In this document: positions 42,693-50,783 of the stretch, piece after piece
Position numbering within the stretch: the first letter of the stretch is position 1
Layout of the letters: each line of letters starts with the position of its first letter
Origin: Ancylobacter sp. WKF20
Lineage (GTDB): Bacteria > Pseudomonadota > Alphaproteobacteria > Rhizobiales > Xanthobacteraceae
NCBI RefSeq assembly: GCF_029760895.1
Contig: NZ_CP121679.1
Span: 4,384,001-4,448,000, forward strand
DNA: 64,000 nt
Reading direction: 5' to 3'
Translations under genes and position numbers: made by a program
The notes under the pieces: generated by a model
What the model was told of the DNA's origin: nothing
What the model saw: the letters and a program-made list of their open reading frames with translations, nothing else
Databases searched by the model: none

Positions 42693-43672
42693 GTGCACCC
42701 GCCGCGACGCCGCGCACCGGGGAAACCGCCCGCCAGCGCAAGCAGCTCTTCCTGCGCTATTCGACGCTGGTCGTGCTCGTGCTGCTGTTCATCGGCTTCT
42801 CGCTGGGTGTCGACCGCTTCCTGACCACCTCGAACCTGCTGAACATTCTCCAGCAGATCTCGATGCTGACCATCGTCGCCATCGGCCTCACCTTCGGCTT
42901 CGCCGCGCGGGAGATGGACCTGTCGGTCGGCTTCATGGCGGGGCTTGCCGGCCTCATCGCGCCGACCCTGCTGGTGGCCGGCTGGTCGCTGCCGGTCGCG
43001 CTCGCCGCCGGGCTGGGGGCGGGCCTCGCCGTGGGTCTCGTCAACGCCCTGCTGGTGACGATTGTCGGCGTGCCCTCGCTCATCGCCACCCTCGCCATGG
43101 GATCGATCCTGTTCGGCGTGAACTTCCTGCTCTCCGGCGGGCGGGCGATCTATGGCGGCCTGCCCGACAGCTATCTGGTGCTCGGGCAGGGGCGGCTCTT
43201 CGGCATCCCGGTGCTCGCCTTCATCATGTTCGGCGCGGTGATCCTCGCCTGGTTCGTCATGGAGCGCACCATTGTCGGGCGCTACATCTATGCGGTGGGC
43301 GGCAACCTGAAAGCCGCCGAGCTTTCCGGCATTCGCGGCCGGCGCTACCGCCAGCTCGCGCTGGTGATCTGCAGCCTGTTCGCGGCCACCGCCGGCATCC
43401 TGCTCTCGGCCCGCCTCGGCTCCGGCCAGCCCAATGCCGGGCAGGACTATCTGCTCGACGGCCTCGCCACCGTGTTCATCGGCATGACCATGTTCCGGCC
43501 GGGCACGGCGACCATCGCCGGCACCTTCTTCGGCGCGCTGTTCATCGGCGTCATCAATAACGGGCTGAACCTCATTGGCCTCGACACCTACATCCAGAGC
43601 ATCGTGAAGGGCGTCATCATCATCGTCGCCGTCGCGATCGTCTCCCGCACCACCAAGCTGAAGCTCCTCTGA
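42689..43672 (+). CDS. Sugar ABC transporter permease (RbsC-type)
   Basis: The protein has 327 residues, and its ATGA start overlaps the ATPase stop. Eight to ten hydrophobic segments carry the BPD_transp_2 family pattern: IGLTFGFAAREMDLSVGFMA, VGVPSLIATLAMGSILFG, and the coupling region AVGGNLKAAELSGIRGRRYR. It probably works as a homodimer with the RbsA-type ATPase. Confidence 0.95.
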   Translation: MSAPAATPRTGETARQRKQLFLRYSTLVVLVLLFIGFSLGVDRFLTTSNLLNILQQISMLTIVAIGLTFGFAAREMDLSVGFMAGLAGLIAPTLLVAGWSLPVALAAGLGAGLAVGLVNALLVTIVGVPSLIATLAMGSILFGVNFLLSGGRAIYGGLPDSYLVLGQGRLFGIPVLAFIMFGAVILAWFVMERTIVGRYIYAVGGNLKAAELSGIRGRRYRQLALVICSLFAATAGILLSARLGSGQPNAGQDYLLDGLATVFIGMTMFRPGTATIAGTFFGALFIGVINNGLNLIGLDTYIQSIVKGVIIIVAVAIVSRTTKLKLL

Positions 43673-43705
43673 GCGAACGTGCGTCATCAAGGACCAGTCC
43701 CCGTC

Positions 43706-44758
43706 ATGACCGACACCCGATCCGCCTCCCCGCCTGCCGGGACCAACACCGATCTCCTCGGCCTGTACCGGACCATGCGGCGCATCCGCACCTTCGAGGA
43801 GCGCGTCGGCGAACTCTTCGTGCGCGGCCTCTCCGCCGGCTCCATGCTGCATCTGTCGATCGGCGAGGAATCGGCGGCGGCGGGCGTCGCCAGCGCCATG
43901 CGGCCGGAGGACACCTTCACCACCCATCACCGCGGCCACGGCATCTTCCTCGCCCGCGGCGCCGATCCGTCGCGGATGATGGCGGAGATCGCTGGCAAGG
44001 AAACCGGCTACTGCGCCGGCAAGGGCGGTTCGATGCACATTGCCGACATGGCGCTCGGCCATCTCGGCGCCAACGCCATTGTCGGCGGCGGCATCCCGGC
44101 GGTTGTCGGGGCGGGCCTGTCGGCCAAGCGGCTGAAGACCGGCAGCGTGTCGATCGCCTTCTTCGGCGATGGGGCGATGGGCCAGGGCATTCTCTATGAG
44201 AGCATGAACATGGCGGCGCTCTGGGAGCTGCCGGTGCTGTTCGTCTGCATCAACAATCAGTACGGCATGGGCACCCGCGTCGATCAGGCGACGCGCAACG
44301 AGGCGTTCGACGAGCGCGCCCGCGCTTTCGGCCTGCAGGGCGCCATGGTCGATGGCAATGACGTGGAAGCGGTGGCCGCGACCGCCAAGGATCTGGTCGA
44401 TGCCGCCCGCGCCGGCAAGCCGGGCTTTCTCGCCGTCTCCTGCTACCGCTTCTTCGGCCATGCCCGCATGGACAAGAGCCCCTACCGCGCCGAGGAAGAG
44501 GAGCTCGCCGGCCGCCAGCGCGACCCGGTGAAACATGCCCGCGCCGCCCTGCTGGAGCGGGGCCTCGCCCCGGAGAGCGCGCTCGACGCGCTCGACACCG
44601 AGATCGCCGCCGAGATGGACGCGACGATTGACTTCGCCGCCGCCTCCCCGGCGCCGCCGCTCGCCTCCATGTTCCGCGACGTGTTCGCCGTCGGCGAGCC
44701 CGAACCCGAGCCTGTCCGCACCCGGCTCGACCGCGTTCTGTCCAAGGAAATCCGCTGA
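43706..44758 (+). CDS. ThDP-dependent dehydrogenase E1 alpha subunit (AcoA-like)
   Basis: The protein has 350 residues from ATG 43706; a GTG at 43679 is an alternative. It matches the pyruvate/acetoin dehydrogenase E1 alpha family. Evidence includes RTFEERVGELFVRGLSAGSM, HRGHGIFLARGADPSRMMAE and the ThDP motif FFGDGAMGQGILYESMNMAA, ending in VCINN. The absence of a branched-chain-type N-terminus and the fit to the following genes favour an acetoin-dehydrogenase-like enzyme, which cleaves alpha-hydroxyketones. Its four-base-close neighbour E1 beta completes the heterotetramer. Confidence 0.9.
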   Translation: MTDTRSASPPAGTNTDLLGLYRTMRRIRTFEERVGELFVRGLSAGSMLHLSIGEESAAAGVASAMRPEDTFTTHHRGHGIFLARGADPSRMMAEIAGKETGYCAGKGGSMHIADMALGHLGANAIVGGGIPAVVGAGLSAKRLKTGSVSIAFFGDGAMGQGILYESMNMAALWELPVLFVCINNQYGMGTRVDQATRNEAFDERARAFGLQGAMVDGNDVEAVAATAKDLVDAARAGKPGFLAVSCYRFFGHARMDKSPYRAEEEELAGRQRDPVKHARAALLERGLAPESALDALDTEIAAEMDATIDFAAASPAPPLASMFRDVFAVGEPEPEPVRTRLDRVLSKEIR

Positions 44759-45732
44759 TGGTCCAGATCACCTACCGCGACGCGCTGCGTCAGGCGCTTA
44801 TCGACGCGATGGAAGCGGATGAGCGCGTCATCGTCATCGGTGAGGAAGTCGGCCGCTATGGCGGCGCCTATGGCGTGACCAAGGGCCTGATCGACACGTT
44901 CGGCGGCGACCGGCTGATCGACACGCCGATCTCCGAGCCGGCGATCATCGGTGCCGCTGTCGGCGCGGCGATGACCGGCCTGCGCCCCGTCGCCGAGCTG
45001 ATGTATGTCGACTTCCTCGGCATGACCATGGACCAGCTCACCAACCAGGCGGCCAAGATCCGCTACATGTTCGGCGGGCAGATCGGCGTGCCGATGGTGC
45101 TGCGCACGCAGGGCGGCACGGGCCGCTCCGCCGGCGCGCAGCATTCGCAGAGCCTTGAGGCCTGGGTGATGCACATGCCCGGCCTGCGCCTCGTCATGCC
45201 CGCCACCGCCGAGGACGCCTATCACCTGCTGCGCCACGCGCTGACCATGCCGGACCCGGTCGTGTTCATCGAGCACAAGGCGCTCTACACCCGCAAGGAA
45301 GAGGCCGACCTCACCACCGCGAAGCTGCCCTGGGGCAAGGCGGCGGTGCGCCGCGACGGTAAGGACGTGGTCATCGTCACCTATTCCCGGCAGGTGCATT
45401 ACGCGCTCGAGGCCGCCGAGACGCTGGCGAAAGAGGGCATCGAGGCGACGGTGATCGACCTGCGCACCCTCAACCCGCTCGACATGGACACGGTGATCGC
45501 GCACGTCGAGAAGATCGGCCGGGTGGCCGTGGTCTCGGAAGGCCCGCTGACCGCTGGCGTCGCCGCCGAGCTGTCGGCGCGCATCACCGAGGAATGCTTC
45601 GACTTCCTGCACGACCCGGTGATCCGCATCGCCGGCGAGGACATCCCGATCTCCGTGTCGCAGGAGCTGGAAGCGGGCAGCGTGCCGTCCCCGGCGCTGA
45701 TCGGGGACGCCGTGCGGCGGCTGCTGTCATGA
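44758..45732 (+). CDS. ThDP-dependent dehydrogenase E1 beta subunit (AcoB-like)
   Basis: The protein has 324 residues, and its start A is the last base of the E1 alpha stop codon. Family features are VIVIGEEVGRYGGAYGVTKG, RLIDTPISEPAIIGAAVGAA, AELMYVDFLGMTMDQLTNQA and the C-terminal transketolase domain with VIDLRTLNPLDMDTVIAHVE. It binds the ThDP pyrophosphate region together with E1 alpha. It overlaps the next gene by four bases. Confidence 0.93.
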   Translation: MVQITYRDALRQALIDAMEADERVIVIGEEVGRYGGAYGVTKGLIDTFGGDRLIDTPISEPAIIGAAVGAAMTGLRPVAELMYVDFLGMTMDQLTNQAAKIRYMFGGQIGVPMVLRTQGGTGRSAGAQHSQSLEAWVMHMPGLRLVMPATAEDAYHLLRHALTMPDPVVFIEHKALYTRKEEADLTTAKLPWGKAAVRRDGKDVVIVTYSRQVHYALEAAETLAKEGIEATVIDLRTLNPLDMDTVIAHVEKIGRVAVVSEGPLTAGVAAELSARITEECFDFLHDPVIRIAGEDIPISVSQELEAGSVPSPALIGDAVRRLLS

Positions 45733-47303
45733 GCGCCGCCATTCTCACCATGCCCCGTCTCGGCGAGACGATGGAGGAGGGGCGGATCGTCGGCTGGCTG
45801 ATCGCCGAGGGCGATGCCTTCAAGCGCGGCGACCCGATCCTCGAAATCGAGACCGACAAGACCGTGGCCGAGCTGCCCGCCCTGACCGATGGCGTGCTGG
45901 CCGAAAAGCTGGTCGCGCCCGGCGACATGATCGTCGTCGGCGCCCCCATCGCCCGGCTGAAGGGCGAGGACGGCGCGAGCCCCGCGCCAGTCGCCAGCGG
46001 GCGCGTCACCCGCACCCTCGCCATGCCGCGCCTCGGCGAGACCATGGATGAAGGGCGCATCGTCGGCTGGATGGTTCAGCCGGGCGCCGCCTTCAAGCGC
46101 GGCGACGGGTTGTTCGAGATCGAGACCGACAAGACGGTTGCCGAATTTCCCGCGCTGATGGACGGCACGCTCATCGAGACGCTGGTGGAGCTCGGCTCCA
46201 TGGTGCCGGTCGGCGCGCCGCTGGCGCGGGTGGAAATCGCGGCGGCCGACGCCGGGATGGAAGGCTTCCTTCCCGACGCGGCCGCGGCGGTTTCGCCCGC
46301 TCCGCCCGCAACCCCACCGGCCCCCTCCGCGCCCACTCCTGCCCCGGTGACATCGGCTTCCGTGGCGAGCGGTCATGATGCGCCCGTACCGGTATCGCTC
46401 GATCCGGCCGCACCCCGGCGCGCGACCCCCATCGCCCGGCGGCTCGCCGCGCGGGCAGGGATCGATCTCGCCAGCCTGCGCGGCACCGGCCGGCGTGGGC
46501 GCATCGAGGCGCGTGATGTCGAAGCGGCGCTGGCGGGCGGGGCTGTCGCCGCGCCGGGCGCCATCGCCTTCGATCGCCATGGCACGCCGGGCGCGGCGCG
46601 GCGGGCGCTGCTGCTGCACGGCTTCGCTGGTGACCGCACCACCTTCGCCGCCTTCGCCACCCAGCTTGGCCGCGCCGGTTATGACGTGTTGGTGCCGGAC
46701 CTGCCGGGCCATGGTGCGACCGCATTGGAAGCTACCAGCGCGGCCGATCTTTCCGCGCCGCTGCCGGGCTTTCTCGCCGCGCAACGCTTCGCCCCGACCG
46801 AGATTGTCGCCCATTCGCTGGGCGCCGTCGCGGCGGTGGCGCTGGCGGAGACGCTGCCGGGCGTGCAGCGCCTCACGCTGCTCTGCCCCGCCGGGCTTGA
46901 GCTCGCCATTGATGGCGATTTCATCGCCGGCATGGCCGCGCGACCCTCACCCGGCGCGCTGCGCCATTTGCTGCGGCGCCTCACCGCCCGCCCGGCCGGG
47001 CTGTCCGATGCCGCCGTCGCCGGTCTTGCCGCGACGCTCGGTGCCGGCCGGCTCACGGCGCTCGCCGATGACGCTTTCGGTCCGGGTGGCCAGCAGGTCG
47101 ACATCGTCGAGCCGCTCACCCGCCTGTCCCGGCGCATGAGCGTGCGTCTCGTCATCGGGCTGGAGGACCGCATCATCCCGTGGACGCAGGTGGCCGTGGC
47201 GCCCTCGCGGGTCGCCATCCACCTCATCGCCGGCGCCGGCCACATGCCGCATTGGGACCAGCCCGGCGAGGTTCTCGCGCTGTTTGAAGGAGATCCCGCA
47301 TGA
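45729..47303 (+). CDS. Lipoyl-lipoyl-PSBD-alpha/beta-hydrolase fusion (AcoC-like E2)
   Basis: The protein has 524 residues in four parts. Residues ~3-77 and ~95-170 are two lipoyl domains, with acceptor lysines near 44 and 135 (both ETDKTVAE). An Ala/Pro linker follows. Residues ~232-266 are a peripheral subunit-binding domain (ATPIARRLAARAGIDLASLR). Residues ~290-524 are an alpha/beta hydrolase with LLLHGFAGDRTTF, nucleophile near Ser363 (AHSLGAVAA) and histidine in GAGHMPHWDQP. The acyltransferase core of E2 is absent. Known AcoC proteins join one lipoyl domain to a hydrolase; two lipoyl domains plus a PSBD is richer. Presumably it transfers or hydrolyses the acyl-lipoyl intermediate (inference). 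No E3 gene is in the window. Confidence 0.9.
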   Translation: MSAAILTMPRLGETMEEGRIVGWLIAEGDAFKRGDPILEIETDKTVAELPALTDGVLAEKLVAPGDMIVVGAPIARLKGEDGASPAPVASGRVTRTLAMPRLGETMDEGRIVGWMVQPGAAFKRGDGLFEIETDKTVAEFPALMDGTLIETLVELGSMVPVGAPLARVEIAAADAGMEGFLPDAAAAVSPAPPATPPAPSAPTPAPVTSASVASGHDAPVPVSLDPAAPRRATPIARRLAARAGIDLASLRGTGRRGRIEARDVEAALAGGAVAAPGAIAFDRHGTPGAARRALLLHGFAGDRTTFAAFATQLGRAGYDVLVPDLPGHGATALEATSAADLSAPLPGFLAAQRFAPTEIVAHSLGAVAAVALAETLPGVQRLTLLCPAGLELAIDGDFIAGMAARPSPGALRHLLRRLTARPAGLSDAAVAGLAATLGAGRLTALADDAFGPGGQQVDIVEPLTRLSRRMSVRLVIGLEDRIIPWTQVAVAPSRVAIHLIAGAGHMPHWDQPGEVLALFEGDPA

Positions 47304-47626
47304 GCAGCGAGCTGAAGGAGGTTCACGCCCGCCTCGGGCATTTCGCCAAGGCCGTGCCCGAGGTCGCCGCCGGCTTTCGCCAGCTGAGCAAGGCGGCGGG
47401 CGCGGCGGGGCGCTTCACCCCGGCGCAGAAGGAGCTGTTCGCCGCCGTCTTCGGCGTGGTGCGTGGCTGTGAGGACTGCGTGGTCTATCACGTCGATGCC
47501 GCCCGCCGTCTTGGTGCCGCGCGCGAGGATCTGCTCGAACTGCTCGCCGTCGCCGTGGAAATGGGCGGCGGTCCGGCCATGGTCTACGGCGCCAAGGCGC
47601 TGAAGGCCTTTGACGACGCCAACTGA
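47300..47626 (+). CDS. Carboxymuconolactone decarboxylase-like (AhpD-fold) protein
   Basis: The protein has 108 residues and overlaps the E2 stop as ATGA. The CMD signature is present: CEDCVVYHVDAARRLGA, with the redox pair Cys57/Cys60 and His64. AhpD, of this fold, reduces peroxidases using lipoyl domains. An analogous link to the lipoylated E2 next door is attractive, but inferred. Decarboxylase activity is unlikely for the CxxC type. Confidence 0.85.
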   Translation: MSSELKEVHARLGHFAKAVPEVAAGFRQLSKAAGAAGRFTPAQKELFAAVFGVVRGCEDCVVYHVDAARRLGAAREDLLELLAVAVEMGGGPAMVYGAKALKAFDDAN

Positions 47627-47687
47627 CCGCACGCGATAACGGGTTGCGACGGGAGATCAACTCCCGCGAGCCTCTGGAGGAAACGAT

Positions 47688-49199
47688 ATGGCCTATGTGG
47701 TCGCCGTCGACGGCGGAACCGAGAGCCTGCGCGCCGGCGTCTATGACCCGTCCGGCGCTTGCCTCGGGCAGGCGAGCCATCCCTATGGCACGGAATTCGC
47801 GCCGGGCGCGCGCGCCGAGCAGAACCCGGAGGACTGGTGGACGGCGCTCGGCATCGCCACCAAGGCGGCGCTGGCGAAAGCCGGCGTTGACCCGCAGGCG
47901 GTGGAGGCGATCTGCCTCACCACCACCTCCTGCACCGTGGTCGCGCTCGATGCTGAGGGCAACGCGCTGCGCCCGGCGCTTCTATGGATGGATGTGCGCG
48001 CCGGCGAGGAAGCGCAGGCCGTGCTTGCCACCGGCGATCCGGCGCTGGCGGCGAACGGGGCTGGGCGCGGGCCGGTCTCGGCGGAGTGGATGATCCCCAA
48101 GGCGCTCTGGCTGAAGCGCCATGAGCCGCACATTTTCGAGCGCGCCGTCACCATCGGCGAGTATCAGGACTTCATGACCATCCGCCTCACCGGGCGGCGG
48201 GTCGCCTCGCTCAACAATGCCTCCATCCGCTGGCACTACGCCACGACGCGCGAGGGCTTCGCGGCCTCGCTGGTGACGGCGCTGGGGCTTGAGGCGCTGC
48301 TCGACAAATGGCCGCCCGAGGTCGCCGCGCCGGGGGCCGTGATCGGCACGCTCACCGCGCGCGCGGCCGAGCATATCGGCCTGCATAGCGGGGTGAAGCT
48401 CGTGCAGGGTGGCGCCGATGCGCTGATCGGCATGATCGGCCTCGGCGTCGCCAAGCCCGGCCAGCTCGCGCTCATCACCGGTTCCTCGCATCTGCAGTTC
48501 GGCGTGTCGGACCGCGAGGTGCATCACCCCGGCCTGTGGGGCTCCTATCCCGACGCGGTCTACCCGGCCCGCCACATCATTGAGGGCGGGCAGACCTCGA
48601 CCGGCTCGATCCTGCAATGGATGAAGCGGCTGATGGGCGGAACGATGGACCTCGACGCGCTCAACACCGCCGCCGCGCGGCTCGAGCCGGGCTGCGACGG
48701 GCTGATCGTGCAGGACCACTTTCAGGGCAACCGCACGCCCTATGTCGACCCGCTCTCACGCGGGGCGGTGATCGGCCTGACGCTGGCGCATGGGCCGGAG
48801 CACATCTTCCGCGCCATCATCGAGGGCATCTCCTTCGGCACCCGCGCCATTCTCGACCAGATGGCGGAGGCCGGCTTCCGCTCGACCGAGCTGACGGTCG
48901 GCGGCGGGGCGACCGCCTCCGAGCTGTGGTTGCAGATCCATGCCGACACGTCGGGCCTGCCGGTCTGCGTGCCCGCCTCCAGCGCGGCGCCCTCCGTGGG
49001 CGCCGCCGTGCTCGCCGCCCATGGCGCAGGTCACTTCGCCTCCATCGACGAGGGCATCGCCGCCATGGTGCGACCTGGCCGGCGCATTGAGCCCCGCGCC
49101 CGCGAGGCCACCCGCTATGACGAGATCTACCAGCGCTACCGGGCGCTCTACCCGGCGCTGAAGAACCTTCCCGCGACGTCGACCGGGGCCGCCCGATGA
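47688..49199 (+). CDS. FGGY-family carbohydrate kinase (cluster A)
   Basis: The protein has 503 residues. An FGGY N-terminus is seen with VVAVDGGTESLRAGVYDPSG, ICLTTTSCTVVALDAEGNAL and PALLWMDVRA. The C-terminal domain has ITGSSHLQFG, FQGNRTPYVDPLSRGAVIGL and the ATP-binding VGGGATASELWLQIHADTSG. It belongs to the ribulokinase/xylulokinase/polyol kinase superfamily. The exact substrate is not readable. It starts 61 bases after the CMD gene and overlaps the next SDR by four bases, so it acts in the same pathway. Confidence 0.9.
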   Translation: MAYVVAVDGGTESLRAGVYDPSGACLGQASHPYGTEFAPGARAEQNPEDWWTALGIATKAALAKAGVDPQAVEAICLTTTSCTVVALDAEGNALRPALLWMDVRAGEEAQAVLATGDPALAANGAGRGPVSAEWMIPKALWLKRHEPHIFERAVTIGEYQDFMTIRLTGRRVASLNNASIRWHYATTREGFAASLVTALGLEALLDKWPPEVAAPGAVIGTLTARAAEHIGLHSGVKLVQGGADALIGMIGLGVAKPGQLALITGSSHLQFGVSDREVHHPGLWGSYPDAVYPARHIIEGGQTSTGSILQWMKRLMGGTMDLDALNTAAARLEPGCDGLIVQDHFQGNRTPYVDPLSRGAVIGLTLAHGPEHIFRAIIEGISFGTRAILDQMAEAGFRSTELTVGGGATASELWLQIHADTSGLPVCVPASSAAPSVGAAVLAAHGAGHFASIDEGIAAMVRPGRRIEPRAREATRYDEIYQRYRALYPALKNLPATSTGAAR

Positions 49200-49960
49200 A
49201 CGCGTTCCGGTTGGACGGCCGGCTGGCACTGGTCACTGGCGGGGCGCGGGGGATCGGCGCGGCGATCTGCACCCGTTTCGCCAGCGCCGGCGCTCATGTC
49301 ATCGTCGCCGACCGCGATGTCGCGGCGGCCGAGGCGCTCGCCGGCGCGCTGCGTGCCGAGGGCGGCACGGCTGACGCCCTCGCGCTCGACGTGACGGACC
49401 GCGCCGGTATCGCCGACGCGCTGGCGAGCCTGCGCGCACGCCACGGTGTGCCGCATATCCTCGTCAACAATGCCGGCATCGTCCGCAACGCGCCGGCGGC
49501 GGAGATGAGCGTGGAGGACTGGTCGGCGGTGATCGACGTCGATCTCAACGGCGTCTTCCACTGCGCCCAGCTGATCAGCGGCGCCATGGTGGCGGAGGGG
49601 CGCGGGGCCATCGTCAATGTGTCCTCCATGTGCGGGGAGATCGTCGTCCATCCACAGCCGCAAATCGCCTACAACGCCGCGAAGGCGGGCGTGAACATGC
49701 TCACCAAGTCGCTCGCCGTGGAATGGGCGCGCCGGGGCGTGCGGGTCAATGCGGTGGCGCCCGGCTACACCGCGACCGAGCTCACTCTCGCCGGCCGCAG
49801 CAATCCCGACTGGTTCAATGTGTGGCTCGACCGCACGCCGATGGGCCGTCTCGGCGAGCCGCACGAGATCGCCGATGCCGTGCTGTTCCTCGCCAGCGAT
49901 GCCGCCAGCTTCATCACCGGCGCCGTCCTCGCGGTGGATGGCGGCTACACAGCCCTTTGA
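49196..49960 (+). CDS. Short-chain dehydrogenase/reductase (cluster A, first)
   Basis: The protein has 254 residues, with ATGA overlap with the kinase. The motifs are LVTGGARGIGAAICTRFASA, VNNAGIVRNAP, NVSSMCGE and catalytic YNAAK. It ends TGAVLAVDGGYTAL. SDRs in polyol operons oxidise a hydroxyl to a keto group, so a polyol or sugar dehydrogenase role is likely. Confidence 0.92.
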   Translation: MNAFRLDGRLALVTGGARGIGAAICTRFASAGAHVIVADRDVAAAEALAGALRAEGGTADALALDVTDRAGIADALASLRARHGVPHILVNNAGIVRNAPAAEMSVEDWSAVIDVDLNGVFHCAQLISGAMVAEGRGAIVNVSSMCGEIVVHPQPQIAYNAAKAGVNMLTKSLAVEWARRGVRVNAVAPGYTATELTLAGRSNPDWFNVWLDRTPMGRLGEPHEIADAVLFLASDAASFITGAVLAVDGGYTAL

Positions 49961-49971
49961 GGAGACTTCCT

Positions 49972-50733
49972 ATGGCTTCCACCGACACCGCCCGCGTCGC
50001 GCTCGTCACCGGCGCCAGCCGTGGCATTGGCCGGGCCATCGCGCTCGGCCTCGCTGAACGCGGCTATGATCTCGTGGTGAACGACATTTCTCGTCAGGCC
50101 GAGGCGCTGGCCTCGCTGGTCGGCGAGATCGAGGCGGGCGGGCGACGCGCCCTCGCGCTCCACGCCGATGTCAGCTCCAAGGCCGAGGTGACGGCGATGG
50201 TGGCTGAGGCCATCGCCTGGGCCGGTCATGTCGAGGCGGTGGTGAACAATGCCGGCATCCTCATCACCAGCCCGGTCGCGACGCTGGACGAAGGCGTCTG
50301 GGACGCGGTGATGGACGTGAACGCCAAAGGCAGCTTCCTCGTCATCCAGGCGCTGCTGCCGCATATGCGCGCGCGCCGCTATGGCCGCATCGTCAACATC
50401 GCCTCGATCGGCGGCAAGCAGGGCGCGCCGGAGCAGGCGCATTATTCCGCCTCCAAGGCCGCCATCATGGGCTTCACCCGCGTGCTGGCGCAGGAGGTCG
50501 GCGCGGAGGGCATCACCGCCAATTGCGTTTGTCCGGGCATCATCCTCACCGATATGGGCCGCACCAATCTGGAGGATCCGGCGATCAAGGCGCGCTGGAC
50601 CGCCAACACCGCCATGCGCCGCATCGGCGCGCCGGAGGATGTGGTCGGACCGGTCGCCTTCTTCGCCTCCGACGATGCCGGCTTCGTCACCGGCCAGACG
50701 CTGAACGTCGATGGCGGCATCGTCTTCGACTGA
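49972..50733 (+). CDS. Short-chain dehydrogenase/reductase (cluster A, second)
   Basis: The protein has 253 residues from ATG 49972, with GAGGAG upstream. The motifs are ALVTGASRGIGRAIALGLAE, VNNAGILITSP, NIASIGG and catalytic YSASK. The C-terminus is TGQTLNVDGGIVFD. It differs clearly from the first SDR, so the pathway probably has two oxidation steps or two stereochemical requirements. Confidence 0.92.
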   Translation: MASTDTARVALVTGASRGIGRAIALGLAERGYDLVVNDISRQAEALASLVGEIEAGGRRALALHADVSSKAEVTAMVAEAIAWAGHVEAVVNNAGILITSPVATLDEGVWDAVMDVNAKGSFLVIQALLPHMRARRYGRIVNIASIGGKQGAPEQAHYSASKAAIMGFTRVLAQEVGAEGITANCVCPGIILTDMGRTNLEDPAIKARWTANTAMRRIGAPEDVVGPVAFFASDDAGFVTGQTLNVDGGIVFD

Positions 50734-50745
50734 GGTGCTGAGACT

Positions 50746-50774
50746 GAGGCGCCGCGTTTCGCGCGACGCCTCTT
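50746..50774. terminator. Hairpin between convergent genes
   Basis: An 11-base stem (50746-50756 against 50762-50772, one mismatch) with a TTTCG loop lies between the SDR operon and the convergent ThDP enzyme gene. It is followed only by TT, so it is a weak intrinsic terminator in either direction. Confidence 0.45.
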
Positions 50775-50783
50775 GGCTACCGC

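Noticed and set aside
42440-44536. 698-residue minus-strand ORF
   Set aside because: It runs opposite several well-defined genes of the sugar operon; no motif was recognised.
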